This document shows positions 16,490 to 25,379 of a stretch of DNA of 64,000 bases, in pieces. The translations under genes were made by a program, and so were the position numbers. The notes below the pieces were generated by a model. That model ran no database searches. It saw only the letters and a list, made by a program, of their open reading frames with translations, and was not told the DNA's origin. The first letter of the stretch is position 1. Each line of letters begins with the position of its first letter. Source of the stretch: an uncultured Lachnospiraceae bacterium (lineage in GTDB: Bacteria; Bacillota; Clostridia; Lachnospirales; Lachnospiraceae); the NCBI GenBank assembly GCA_910585635.1, contig CAJUFE010000001.1, positions 124,001 through 188,000 on the forward strand, written 5' to 3'.

Positions 16490-17665
16490 ATGGTGCAGAA
16501 TATGAATCGATTATTATTTGAGGGACGTACCCTGGTGGGGATCGTAGCTTCGATCATCCGTCAGGATGCTCTGCATATCGTATTTAAACGTTTGGATTGG
16601 GAGCGGATGTTCCGCCTGGCGGATTACCACAAGGTGGCGAATATAGTCTACCTGGGTGTATTGGGCCATCGGGACGCTCTCCCGGAAAGATGGCACAGCC
16701 GCTTTTTTGAACGATATCAGGAATCGCTCCAGTTTGGGGAGCATTGCCGAGATTCGATCAAAGAGGTGCTGACCTGGCTGGACATGCGGGAGATCTCCTG
16801 TACGATCCTCACGTCAGAGTTTGTCCGGGATTACTACCAGATCGCGGAAGCTGCGGAGAACAGTCCGGTCCAGATCTTATTGGATGAAGAGAATTACTTC
16901 CTGGCTAAGGGCTATCTGATCGATCTTGGGTATGAGATCGATACGAAGTATAAGGGAGCAGGAGAGCAGCTGAACAAGGTGTCCAGCATATCGGTCATCT
17001 TATATAAAAGCTTTCCCTTCCGCACAGGAAGATATGAGAAGAATATGACAAGGCTCTTAGAGACGGCTTTTATCAAAGAACCTTATGAAAATATCATGAT
17101 GCTTCCGCCAGAGAGCGAATTTATCTATCGGATGGCGGGGGCTGCTTATCGTTATGTGACCGATGAGCTCACGCTCCGCGAGGTATTGGACCTTCTGCTC
17201 TGCCATAAAGCCTGGCGGAACCAGATCAATATGGAAGCTGTCTGGAAACGTCTGGATGACTTCCAGATCAGAGGCCTGGCGGAGAACATCCTGCGGATCG
17301 CCTACATGTGGTTTGGCGATAAAAAGGATAATTATTTCGCCGATAAGCCGGTGGAGGATATGGCAGTCTATGACGTCCTGGAGGAAAGGCTCCTTTCCAA
17401 AGGGATCCTCAACCATGAGAACGACATAGAAGCCATCCGTCTCCAGAAGCTGATCCAGAAGGAGATCGATAAGGAGAAGAAGAAGGAAGGGCGGGAGATC
17501 CTGGGCGAGAAGATCGGGGAGTATTTCCGGGGAGTCCGCAAGAAGCTCCGGTGGGCCTTCCCCGACTATCACTACATGTCCTCCATCTACCCGATCGTCG
17601 AAAAGATCCCTATCCTGTTGCCGGTGTTCTGGGTGATCAGGGGGGTGCGGATATTGGTGTCGTGA
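16490..17665 (+). CDS. Nucleotidyltransferase-like family protein
   Basis: About 391 residues resembling the uncharacterised NTP_transf_5 group: an N-terminal helical part (RLADYHKVANIVYLGVLG), a central region with the conserved DEENYFLAKGYLIDLGYE stretch where such proteins place an acidic strand, and LPPESEFIYRMAGAAYRYV. The last 25 residues are hydrophobic. Start is uncertain: GTG 16469, ATG 16490 and ATG 16502 are in frame and none has a good ribosome site. It lies between terminators, so it is its own unit. Homologues occur in polysaccharide loci; a role in glycan synthesis is a guess. Confidence 0.6.
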   Translation: MVQNMNRLLFEGRTLVGIVASIIRQDALHIVFKRLDWERMFRLADYHKVANIVYLGVLGHRDALPERWHSRFFERYQESLQFGEHCRDSIKEVLTWLDMREISCTILTSEFVRDYYQIAEAAENSPVQILLDEENYFLAKGYLIDLGYEIDTKYKGAGEQLNKVSSISVILYKSFPFRTGRYEKNMTRLLETAFIKEPYENIMMLPPESEFIYRMAGAAYRYVTDELTLREVLDLLLCHKAWRNQINMEAVWKRLDDFQIRGLAENILRIAYMWFGDKKDNYFADKPVEDMAVYDVLEERLLSKGILNHENDIEAIRLQKLIQKEIDKEKKKEGREILGEKIGEYFRGVRKKLRWAFPDYHYMSSIYPIVEKIPILLPVFWVIRGVRILVS

Positions 17666-17679
17666 TGACCGAAGGATAT

Positions 17680-17720
17680 AAAAGGACAGACCAACATTTT
17701 GGATATTGGTCTGTCCTTTT
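17680..17720. terminator. Bidirectional terminator between convergent genes
   Basis: Perfect 15-bp stem (AAAAGGACAGACCAA 17680-17694 with its complement 17706-17720), 11-base loop, with T-run on the plus side and on the minus side. Serves the nucleotidyltransferase gene and csrA. Confidence 0.92.
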
Positions 17721-17767
17721 CAGTAGTAAGCATAGCCCTATTGAGTTTTAGTCTCCTCCTTGCTTGT

Positions 17768-18001
17768 TCACGTCTTTTTCTGCTTCAACGCAGTCTGCAG
17801 GGACAGCAGGGAACCGATATCCGGAGCTGACGCGGTCTTGTTCGCCTGCTCGGCTTCCGTGAGCTCTTCTCTGAGGATGGAGATCTGTCTGGGGGCGTCT
17901 ATAGCCAGGCGCACACCGTCTGCTGCACATTCGATGACCGTGATGCGGATGTTCTCTCCGATCAGGACACTCTCATTTTTTTTACGTCTAAGAATCAGCA
18001 T
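17768..18001 (-). CDS. csrA: Carbon storage regulator / translational repressor CsrA
   Basis: RNA-binding dimer that blocks flagellin translation by covering GGA motifs in the leader. 77 residues; core MLILRRKKNESVLIGENIRI and VRLAIDAPRQISILREE. The C-terminal extension (about 55-77) is longer than in E. coli but usual for Firmicutes. It starts 11 bases after the fliW stop. Candidate target sites lie in both flagellin leaders (33552-33560, 34632-34640). Confidence 0.96.
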   Translation of the reverse strand: MLILRRKKNESVLIGENIRITVIECAADGVRLAIDAPRQISILREELTEAEQANKTASAPDIGSLLSLQTALKQKKT

Positions 18002-18012
18002 TTAACCACTTC

Positions 18013-18477
18013 CTATTCTGGATCTGGAACGCTTGCCTGGTCAACGATCGATGGAAAAGAACGTAGCTTATGACGGTACTCGTAGTGGGAATTGGCCAGG
18101 ATGACCTGGATCCCATGGCGTGTCTCTGGATTGATGACCAGAGGACACTTTAAGTTGACCGTGTTTTCCATGTAATCGGTCTGTACCACACAGATCACAT
18201 AATAAGAAAGTTCTTCGCTATCCTTGGCTCCCAGGCAGGAAAGCTCCTCCGGGGTCAGTACAGGGGAATAATCGGGGCAAAGTGCGAAAGGATCGAACAG
18301 CACAAATGCCACGGAGGTGTCCTCCACTGACAGCATCAAAAGGATGGAATCATCGTCATCGTTCATCCGCAGGAGAAGATAGCGGGTCAGCTTTGGAAAA
18401 CCGAAGATCCCATCCCGAAATACCAGCAGATCGTTCTCTTCATATTCGACTGTACCATAATCACTTTGTATCGTCAT
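18013..18477 (-). CDS. fliW: Flagellar assembly factor FliW
   Basis: Binds either flagellin or CsrA and relieves CsrA repression when flagellin is exported. Family marks: LLVFRDGIFGFPKLTRYLLL near the start and CPLVINPETRHGIQVIL near the end. The open frame begins at TTG 18486, but ATG 18477 has AGGAG at a proper distance, giving 154 residues. Organised as flgK-flgL-yviE-like-fliW-csrA, as in Bacillus. Confidence 0.94.
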   Translation of the reverse strand: MTIQSDYGTVEYEENDLLVFRDGIFGFPKLTRYLLLRMNDDDDSILLMLSVEDTSVAFVLFDPFALCPDYSPVLTPEELSCLGAKDSEELSYYVICVVQTDYMENTVNLKCPLVINPETRHGIQVILANSHYEYRHKLRSFPSIVDQASVPDPE

Positions 18478-18512
18478 TTTGATCAAACTCCTATTAAGAT
18501 CGGTTCATATCC

Positions 18513-19205
18513 TCATGTGAATAAGTTCAGGGATCCGCCAACTTCGCCAGCGCTGGGCGGGACATAGTTAAAACCGCCAAGATATTCTACATGGACCTGT
18601 GGACGCTGGGTGATGATCGTCATGACCATGGGCGGGAGGTAGGTAAGATCCCCCCGGGCTACCCGCATCTCAAAAGCGCCCCGTTCCGTGGTGTAAGAAG
18701 AACTGGTCTCTACGGACACATCTTGTATCTCCGCAGAATAGGAGGTCCCGGCCGTTGATAAGGGGGCAGTGGACGCAGTAGACGCTGCTGCCGCCATCGT
18801 CTCGTTCAGCACGGCCTCTGTGCCTACGGTCATCCCGCTGGGCATATTAGCCAGCATGGACTTCGAAGGTGCCAGATCCGCCATGGACGGCTGCGGAGCA
18901 GGGGCCGACTGGGCCACTGGACGAGCAGCCGGACGCGGTGCCCTGTGCTGGACGGCAGGCTGCTGTGGCTGAGTGGGCGATTGGGTACGGGAGACCTGGC
19001 CTTTGGCAAAAGCACGGTTGATCCGCTGGATATCCTCCACCGGCATAGAGCCCGCCCCGCTGGAGTAACTGCGATGGAATGACATGCGGCGGGCCAGAGC
19101 CTTCCTTCTCTCTATATCCGCCGAACCGGAGCTCACTAACCGGGCACCCTGGGACATGCGTACCATCTGGATCGGTTCGGATGTGATCTTAATGAGCAAT
19201 TCCAT
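18513..19205 (-). CDS. YviE-like flagellar-locus protein (DUF6470 type)
   Basis: 230 residues from ATG 19205, chosen for the AAAGGAG site (an upstream in-frame start at 19238 lacks one). N-terminal LLIKITSEPIQMVR, a Pro/Ala/Gln-rich middle (about 75-120), and a C-terminal stretch GAFEMRVARGDLTYLPPMVM plus VHVEYLGGFNYVPP. Bacillus YviE occupies the same slot between flgL and fliW. Its function is not established. Confidence 0.7.
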   Translation of the reverse strand: MELLIKITSEPIQMVRMSQGARLVSSGSADIERRKALARRMSFHRSYSSGAGSMPVEDIQRINRAFAKGQVSRTQSPTQPQQPAVQHRAPRPAARPVAQSAPAPQPSMADLAPSKSMLANMPSGMTVGTEAVLNETMAAAASTASTAPLSTAGTSYSAEIQDVSVETSSSYTTERGAFEMRVARGDLTYLPPMVMTIITQRPQVHVEYLGGFNYVPPSAGEVGGSLNLFT

Positions 19206-19270
19206 AGATGCATCTCCTTTCTGTATGTTGATCTTCATTTCGCAGGCTAAGGAAACTGCGGGACTCCAAA

Positions 19271-20470
19271 CTAACGCATGAAGTCAAAAAGTGAGGAGGA
19301 CATGAGCTGCGCGCCAAGCTTGAGAGAGGCGCTGTAGGAATACTGGTTCTCCCACATATCGATGATCGATTCGTAGGCGTCAGCGCCCATGATATCGGTA
19401 TACTGTTCCTTCAAGTTATCGCTGAGCTTGTTAAGACTGTCATAGGTAGTCTCCATCAGCTTATATTTATTGCCCAGATCAGAGTAGACAGTACTGATGT
19501 GGTGCTCTGTCATGGTCATCTCGCCAAGGACACGCCCCAGGATCTCATCTAATTTAGCCGCGTCCTTTGTGGCATCATCGGTGCCGTATTTGTCAATGGC
19601 TTGCTTTGCCTGACCGATCACGCCTAATGCGCTGTTGTTCAGATAGTCCAGGATGCCTTTACCGTCCTTATCTGAATAGACACCGTTGGTAGTGCTCGCT
19701 TTGACCGCGTCTGAAGAGATGCCGGTCAAAAGGTTCAGGCCGCCGGTAAAGGTGTCCAGGAGCGTATCCTGGTCACGGATCGTGCCGTAACCGATATCGA
19801 TACGACCTTGCTCGGACATAGCTTTTGTAAGGAGTGCCTCTGGGTCGTTAGGAAGTCCGGTTAAAGAGGTTGTGTTAATGCCTGGCCCAGATACACCCTT
19901 AGCACTATATGCATATTGTCCGGGATTCGTGGGCGATTCCTCTAAGGTCATTTCGATAACCGTGGCTTCCTCTTCGCCTGGAAAGATATGGCTGAAGGTG
20001 AGCGTGGTCCCATCCGCGCTGAGCGAGAATGGCGGAGTGGCAAGATCGTTCCCTCCGTACACATAAAAGTCCTGATATTGTACATTTAAACTGTTGACGA
20101 TCTCGTGCTGCATCTGGAGGAGATCGGCACTCAATGTATCTAGAGCGGTGCCGGTGGTGGTCCCGGTGCGGGCGCGCATCACGATCGTCCTGGCGCCGCC
20201 CTCTCTGGTAAGGACCTGTTGGATGTCGCGAGCGCCTAATTCCTGTTGGTAGATCCGGTTCTGGACATCCTTGATCAGGGCAGCTTTGCTCTTTACATCC
20301 AGGAACTGGTTATCGATCTTCTTCCCCTGGTAGTAGGAGATAGGGGAATCGGCGGCAGACTCATAGGCCGCTCCGGTGGAGATCTTATTAAAGCTCTTAT
20401 TTAAACGAGAATGTACAGTATTCGTCGATGAGGTGAAATTCCGGTACATCATAGAGTTTGTTACACGCAT
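19271..20470 (-). CDS. flgL: Hook-filament junction protein FlgL (HAP3)
   Basis: Second junction protein joining hook to filament. 399 residues with the flagellin-like N-terminus (MMYRNFTSSTNTVHSRLNKS, KISTGAAYESAADSPISY) and C-terminus (SYSASLKLGAQLMSSSLFDFMR). The middle is longer than in enteric FlgL (about 315 residues). 47 bases separate it from flgK upstream. Confidence 0.94.
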   Translation of the reverse strand: MRVTNSMMYRNFTSSTNTVHSRLNKSFNKISTGAAYESAADSPISYYQGKKIDNQFLDVKSKAALIKDVQNRIYQQELGARDIQQVLTREGGARTIVMRARTGTTTGTALDTLSADLLQMQHEIVNSLNVQYQDFYVYGGNDLATPPFSLSADGTTLTFSHIFPGEEEATVIEMTLEESPTNPGQYAYSAKGVSGPGINTTSLTGLPNDPEALLTKAMSEQGRIDIGYGTIRDQDTLLDTFTGGLNLLTGISSDAVKASTTNGVYSDKDGKGILDYLNNSALGVIGQAKQAIDKYGTDDATKDAAKLDEILGRVLGEMTMTEHHISTVYSDLGNKYKLMETTYDSLNKLSDNLKEQYTDIMGADAYESIIDMWENQYSYSASLKLGAQLMSSSLFDFMR

Positions 20471-20517
20471 TTGGTTACCTCCGTGAAAAGTTATTGGCTA
20501 AAGGTCATCCCTTACCA

Positions 20518-22377
20518 TTAGCGTCCGACCACGCCAGTATTGTTGATCAGGATATCCAGGGCCTGATCTAATGTGGTCATCAAACGGGATGCCGCGCTGT
20601 AGGCGGACATGTACATCATCATATTTGAGGCCTCTTCATCCAGGCTGACCCCGGATACGGAATCACGGGAATTCTGGATCCCGTTCAGCACGGTCATATT
20701 GGTTTTTAAGTAGGCCTGGTTGTTGTATGAATCATTGGCCAGGGTGGTAGCGATATGGTTGGCATAATTTGCAAAGGAATTATTTTTTAAGTCCAGATCC
20801 TTAAACAGGTCCTGCATAGCCGTGTTCATGTTGGTATAAGGGTAAGTGGCCCGCAGAGCCTCCGCCATGATCAATACGGTATCGTTCTGGTTCCCTTCGC
20901 CGCCTGGAGCGGTGATCGCGGTGCCGATCCCGATATTGCCGCTGACCCAATCATCATTGATCCCGATGTTCGCGGCAGTGATGTCGGTGTTCGCCGGATC
21001 TTTACTCTTTAACAGGTCATAAGTACCTGTCGGAGTACCGTTCTCTCGGTTCCCTAAGGCATTTATCTGGTTCATGACCTTGGCAAAACTCTTAGCCAGA
21101 GTATCGATCTCGTCCCGATAATATTCATAACCGCGGACCGTATCATGACCAGCCACAGTCTTTCCGCGCTTCCAGATCATATCAAGGGTGGACTGGATCG
21201 AGGTGGTGTCACTGGCGAAGTGGTTAGCATCGGTCGTGTTGGGGACCGGGTTCCCGTTAGCATCAAGGGTGTAGGGAGCGGCAAAAGTGACGGTTTCAGG
21301 ATTCTTTTCGCCGCCGGAGCCGCTGGCCGTATGGGTGAACCCGACAAAGTTCAGTTTGATCCCGGCAAGGGCGGTGGTATCATTGCTGAGGTCGATCGTA
21401 CCGGCAGGAGCGTTCCCGTCTTTATCGGTGGTGATCGTATCCCCTCCGGAAGTGAGCTGGAGAAAACCGTAGTTTTCATTACCCTCGCCCACAGTACCTT
21501 CTACCAGAGTGAGCCGCTGTGTCTTACCCGCCGCATCCTGATAGACCATATCCACCCGCAGATCGTCTGGCCAGTCTTTTTTCCCGATGATATTTCCTTT
21601 TGAATCATACTCATACTGGGTTGGCTCCGGATCGGTGGTGCCGTCCTGATCCCTATCCTTATAATAGGTGACCTCGATCGGGATGTAGCTGGAGAGCTCA
21701 TCTAAGAGCAGGTTCCGCTCATCCATGAGCTCTAATGCTTCCTGCCCGTAGATCTGCGAATGTTTGATCTGACGGTTTAAGTTGCCGATCTGGCGGAGCA
21801 GATCGTTCACCTGCTGCACCATACCCTGTTCATTGGTGCCGGTCCCATCCAGTTTCGAATATTCTACCCGCTCGGCTTCGTCGATCTGGCGGGAGGCATC
21901 GTTCAACAGATTGGTCAGAGCCTGCATCCTGGTGCGTAGCTCCGCCTCATAGATCGGATCGTTCACCTTAGGGGAATCGGCCATGTTCACCAGGGTAGCC
22001 AGGATATCGGAAAAAGCGCCCTGGAACCCCTTTACCGCAGATTCATCAAAGATATCGGACAGACGGTCCAGAGATGCCTGCATCTGATCCGTATACCCGG
22101 ACTTCACCATCTGGTTCCGATACTGGATATCCAGATAGGGATCGCGGATCTGGACCACCTTATCCATATGCACACCAAAACCCACCACGCGGTCGTTCCC
22201 GCTCATGTAGTGGGAGATGGGGTTGGTGTAATTTAAGCTGGATGTCTGCAGCTGCTGCCGGGTATAGCCCGGGGTGTTCATGTTCGCTAAGTTCTGGCCT
22301 GTGATATCCAGCCGCTTCTGGTTCGCCTGTAGGGCGGAGAGGGCGGTGGAGTATCCGGCAAAGGTTGCTCTTACCAT
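20518..22377 (-). CDS. flgK: Hook-filament junction protein FlgK (HAP1)
   Basis: First junction protein. 619 residues; N-terminal GYSTALSALQANQKRLDITGQNLANMNTPGYTRQ is the shared rod/hook/HAP signature (residues 8-41), and the C-terminus SGVSLDEEASNMMMYMSAYSAASR matches FlgK. ATG 22377 follows GGAGGAT. A 200-base gap separates it from flgN. Confidence 0.95.
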   Translation of the reverse strand: MVRATFAGYSTALSALQANQKRLDITGQNLANMNTPGYTRQQLQTSSLNYTNPISHYMSGNDRVVGFGVHMDKVVQIRDPYLDIQYRNQMVKSGYTDQMQASLDRLSDIFDESAVKGFQGAFSDILATLVNMADSPKVNDPIYEAELRTRMQALTNLLNDASRQIDEAERVEYSKLDGTGTNEQGMVQQVNDLLRQIGNLNRQIKHSQIYGQEALELMDERNLLLDELSSYIPIEVTYYKDRDQDGTTDPEPTQYEYDSKGNIIGKKDWPDDLRVDMVYQDAAGKTQRLTLVEGTVGEGNENYGFLQLTSGGDTITTDKDGNAPAGTIDLSNDTTALAGIKLNFVGFTHTASGSGGEKNPETVTFAAPYTLDANGNPVPNTTDANHFASDTTSIQSTLDMIWKRGKTVAGHDTVRGYEYYRDEIDTLAKSFAKVMNQINALGNRENGTPTGTYDLLKSKDPANTDITAANIGINDDWVSGNIGIGTAITAPGGEGNQNDTVLIMAEALRATYPYTNMNTAMQDLFKDLDLKNNSFANYANHIATTLANDSYNNQAYLKTNMTVLNGIQNSRDSVSGVSLDEEASNMMMYMSAYSAASRLMTTLDQALDILINNTGVVGR

Positions 22378-22577
22378 ATGTGTTATCCTCCGATGATCTG
22401 GTTTTGTGTTCGCTTCCTTGCATATCGCATCATTTTGATGTTCCGACTATAGTTTCTATGAGACACTATGAGACCATTGTATCTATAGCATATATAAGAT
22501 ATGAGCATACATGCGCTCTCGAGCGGTCATGCTCACACGATCGGCATAGCATCTGGGATAGCCTCTCGGTCTCCAGA
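22378..22577 (-). other. flgN-flgK spacer
   Basis: Contains the inverted repeat TGAGCAT (22502-22508) / ATGCTCA (22529-22535) and two close copies of CTATGAGAC. On the minus strand GCCGATCG occurs but without a -35 partner. No gene seen. Confidence 0.35.
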
Positions 22578-23066
22578 TCAGACATATCGATCCTTCATCT
22601 TCGAATGAGAGGGGGCGCCCAGATCCACCTTCCCTCCGCTGTCATATCCGCTGCCTCCCTGGAGGGCGATCAGCCGCTCCAGCTCGTGGACGCGGACACG
22701 GATGATCTGATCTGCTGCGCCCTTGGCCTGTGTGAGCTGTGTGAGCTGCTGCTCCAGAGCCGTGAACAGCGGGGTCAGCCGTTCCTTCTGGTCAGGGTCT
22801 GCTTTTTCCAAGACCTGGCGGAAGGTGAGGCCATCCCACCCCAGGATCTTCATCTGCTTGATCCGGTGCTGCTCGAAGCCGCGGAGCTTTAAGATATATG
22901 CCTGCTCATCCTGGATGCAGTCGTCCAGGACATGATGCTGCTTCTGGGACGCGGCGTCTGCCTTAGCTCGCTCGATCCGGGTCAGGTCGCCGGCGAGCGT
23001 GGTAAGATCCTTGATCACGGTGATGAACCCGTCCAAGGCCTCCTGTAACTGTGTCGATCGGTCCAT
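22578..23066 (-). CDS. flgN: FlgN-family export chaperone for FlgK/FlgL
   Basis: 162 residues, helical, with a long coiled-coil C-terminal part (LTPLFTALEQQLTQLTQAKG). The fingerprint is weak but position between flgM and flgK is that of flgN in Firmicutes. The protein would keep junction proteins soluble before export. Confidence 0.82.
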   Translation of the reverse strand: MDRSTQLQEALDGFITVIKDLTTLAGDLTRIERAKADAASQKQHHVLDDCIQDEQAYILKLRGFEQHRIKQMKILGWDGLTFRQVLEKADPDQKERLTPLFTALEQQLTQLTQAKGAADQIIRVRVHELERLIALQGGSGYDSGGKVDLGAPSHSKMKDRYV

Positions 23067-23122
23067 AAAGGGTTCGGGGCTCCTTTCTCCTAAAATGTAT
23101 AGCCTACTGTCTGGACAGTCGC

Positions 23123-23422
23123 TCAGCCCAGCCCTAAGAGCCGTCCGGCGATCTTCTGGGCATCAGGCTGGTAGGTGCCGTTGGCGACCCTGCTGCCTAA
23201 TTCCTTTACCCGCTCCGAACTGACGCCATCGCTCATCTGCGCAGTGGCTTTCCGTGCCAAGAGCCGTGCAAAGCTCTCGTCATCTTCCTGTATGGTCCGG
23301 GAACTGCGGATATTGACCGTATCGTAATCCCCCTTTGTCCGTTCGGATCTGGCCGGGCGTCTGCCGGGCGTGCTGATCGTAGGACGGTAAGAGGTGTTCA
23401 TAACCGGAAATGTAACGTTCAT
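23123..23422 (-). CDS. flgM: Anti-sigma-28 factor FlgM
   Basis: 99 residues from ATG 23422, chosen because AAGGGAGG stands just upstream (the frame is open to 23509). The C-terminal half carries the FlgM helices (VSSERVKELGSRVANGTYQ, then KIAGRLLGL). It binds the sigma factor encoded at 3598-4368 and is secreted once the hook is finished. A candidate sigma-28 promoter is at 23541-23567, giving autoregulation. Confidence 0.92.
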   Translation of the reverse strand: MNVTFPVMNTSYRPTISTPGRRPARSERTKGDYDTVNIRSSRTIQEDDESFARLLARKATAQMSDGVSSERVKELGSRVANGTYQPDAQKIAGRLLGLG

Positions 23423-23540
23423 AGTGACCTCCCTTCCTTTGCGGTACAGACCCGAAGATCTGCACCCTTGGGTCAAACCAGATAAAAAACGTAAAACCAT
23501 AGAACGCAAGATATGGGCGTTCTACATTTTATATAAGTAT

Positions 23541-23567
23541 CTATCGGCATTTTTTTACGGAGGATAA
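23541..23567 (-). promoter_or_regulatory. Candidate sigma-28 promoter of flgM
   Basis: On the minus strand TTAT (23567-23564), 15-base spacer, GCCGATAG (23548-23541). The -35 context CCTTATC is identical to that of flagellin 1. Confidence 0.65.
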
Positions 23568-23688
23568 GGATAATGGCGACGATTTTGACGCCCCGGCATG
23601 GAGAAAAGCCCACAGGACAGGTGGTCTATATATCTTATTACATTTGATCAGACCTAAAAAATTGTAAAAATTATGTCCTTTTTGTGTC

Positions 23689-23717
23689 TTGTACAAACAC
23701 CGAAAAGATAATATAAT
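23689..23717 (+). promoter_or_regulatory. Sigma-A promoter upstream of the YlqG-like operon
   Basis: TTGTAC at 23689-23694, 17-base spacer, perfect TATAAT at 23712-23717. Confidence 0.7.
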
Positions 23718-23741
23718 AGATAGGGCGATCTTTATCGAGCC

Positions 23742-23768
23742 TAATACTGCGCAGAAATGCGCCGATAT
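23742..23768 (+). promoter_or_regulatory. Candidate sigma-28 promoter upstream of the YlqG-like operon
   Basis: TAAT at 23742-23745, 15-base spacer, GCCGATAT at 23761-23768. It lies just downstream of the sigma-A promoter, so the operon may have early and late transcription. Confidence 0.5.
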
Positions 23769-23948
23769 ATAAATATCACTATACCCGGCACATAAAGGGA
23801 GGGGACCTGTCTGTCGGATCTTCGCGGGCATCGGCCGGTCTTGTGCGCTGTGCGCATAAAGGAAGGGAGATGGCTGCGGTCGTGAACGCGCTCTGGTGCG
23901 GGTGTGCGCCAAGACGTGCATGTATCTATGAGTGAGCAAGGGGGAACT

Positions 23949-25379
23949 ATGGCGAATATCTTACAGGTGACCACGCCGAACATCAATACAGACAACAGGG
24001 GCATCATGAACCCCCAGGATCCAAGACACGCAGGAGGGAACCCATCGGTCCACAATCCGGTGGATCCTACCCGGGTGGTCCGCGCGGACGGGCAGGATGG
24101 CCAGCATGGTCAGGGGGCACAGGATGCCACCTTGAACGTGACGAACTATGAGAGCAATTACGGCGCCTTCATCAAGGGGTTGGGCGAGAGCAATGAGCTT
24201 TCCAGCGCTTTAGAGCGGCTCATGTCCACCGATATGGCAGGCCTTCGGGAAGGCAGCCCGGAGATCAGCGCCTTGGTGGATAAGTTCCTCCTTTCGGTGC
24301 GCATGGATTCGCCCCAGGATCTTTTGACGTTCTTGGAAGGCCAGAGGGATCTCCAGGCCATGTTCACCGGCGACTTTTTTGACAGGTTCCGCGCCATGCT
24401 CTCCCAGAACCCATCGGACAGCCTGGCGGAAGCATCTATGGCATTCTTGAAGGGATACACCGACTACGCCGCAGGCGGCCATCTGCTCCAGCAGATGCAC
24501 ACGCTGCTGGACGATATCGAGAACCTCCTGATGCGGTCCTACCGGGCAGAATTCCGGGAACTGGCCGACGGCATGGATTGGGGCGCGGCTAACGGGGACA
24601 CGGCCCAGAACATGAACCACCTGAACGCACGCCTGATCCCATTCCTTTCCTCTTATATATCCGGCACTCATGATTACGGCGCTGTGCGGGAAGCCACCAT
24701 GCTCCTGATCTTTAATGCGGCCCGCTATCAGAACGGGGACGGAGAAAAGCTCCAGAAGCTTTTTGATGATATGGCGGGGGACCGGGACTTTGTCCGGCTC
24801 TTCGGGGGAGATGCCCGGGAGAGCTTAGAGGGTCTCCTGTCCCAGAGCGGCCGGGTGGGCGAGCCTTTCATGCAGCAGTTCGCCGACGGGCTGTCCAAGC
24901 TCCTCCTGCATGGGGCCAATGGGCAGGCCGGATTGGAAAATGTACAGCAGTTCTATACGATCATGAACGGCATGCTGATCAATGAGAGCGTCTATATGCC
25001 CCTCCTCCATTTCCTCATCCCCTTCCAGTACGAGGATAATAACGTGGTGTCGGAGATGTGGGTGGACCCGGATGCCAGGCGGGAATATGAGGACGATCCC
25101 CGGCGGGTGAAGCTTTTCTTGAAATTTGACATCCAGAGTCTGGGGAAATTTGAGCTGGCTATGAACATCCAGGACCGGGAGGCCCAGATGCAGCTTTTTG
25201 TGCCTGCCAGCCTGTCCAAGCAAGGCGAGAAGATCCAGACGGATGTGAGTGATATACTAAGGAAGAATAAGATCCGGCTCAGCCAGGTCCTGGTGCGGGA
25301 GAGGGTCCGCGACAGGAGGCTGGACGAGATATTCCCGGAGATCCGGGAAAAGGAGAGGACGATCAATGTCAGAATTTGA
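23949..25379 (+). CDS. YlqG/FliK-like protein
   Basis: 476 residues from ATG 23949 (AAGGGGGA before it; the frame opens at 23904). Mostly helical, with a disordered Asn/Asp/Gly-rich first 70 residues. The last 100 residues (KLFLKFDIQSLGKFELAMNI, then ASLSKQGEKIQTDVSDILR) look like the FliK C-terminal hook-length domain, in which a strand with LGxxE/K precedes a helix. It overlaps the next gene, an FlhB_C-like protein, by 14 bases; Bacillus has the same ylqG-ylqH order. A part in export switching is inferred. Confidence 0.6.
   Translation: MANILQVTTPNINTDNRGIMNPQDPRHAGGNPSVHNPVDPTRVVRADGQDGQHGQGAQDATLNVTNYESNYGAFIKGLGESNELSSALERLMSTDMAGLREGSPEISALVDKFLLSVRMDSPQDLLTFLEGQRDLQAMFTGDFFDRFRAMLSQNPSDSLAEASMAFLKGYTDYAAGGHLLQQMHTLLDDIENLLMRSYRAEFRELADGMDWGAANGDTAQNMNHLNARLIPFLSSYISGTHDYGAVREATMLLIFNAARYQNGDGEKLQKLFDDMAGDRDFVRLFGGDARESLEGLLSQSGRVGEPFMQQFADGLSKLLLHGANGQAGLENVQQFYTIMNGMLINESVYMPLLHFLIPFQYEDNNVVSEMWVDPDARREYEDDPRRVKLFLKFDIQSLGKFELAMNIQDREAQMQLFVPASLSKQGEKIQTDVSDILRKNKIRLSQVLVRERVRDRRLDEIFPEIREKERTINVRI

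Larger units (their letters stand above)
23423..23948. other. Divergent promoter region between flgM and the YlqG-like gene
   Basis: 526 bases without a credible gene; a 132-codon minus frame at 23541-23939 is Ser/Cys/His-rich and lacks a ribosome site. Holds the flgM promoter and two promoters of the rightward operon, listed separately. Confidence 0.6.

Noticed and set aside
23541..23939. 132-codon minus-strand frame in the flgM upstream region
   Set aside because: Overlaps all predicted promoters, composition unlike neighbouring genes, no ribosome site.
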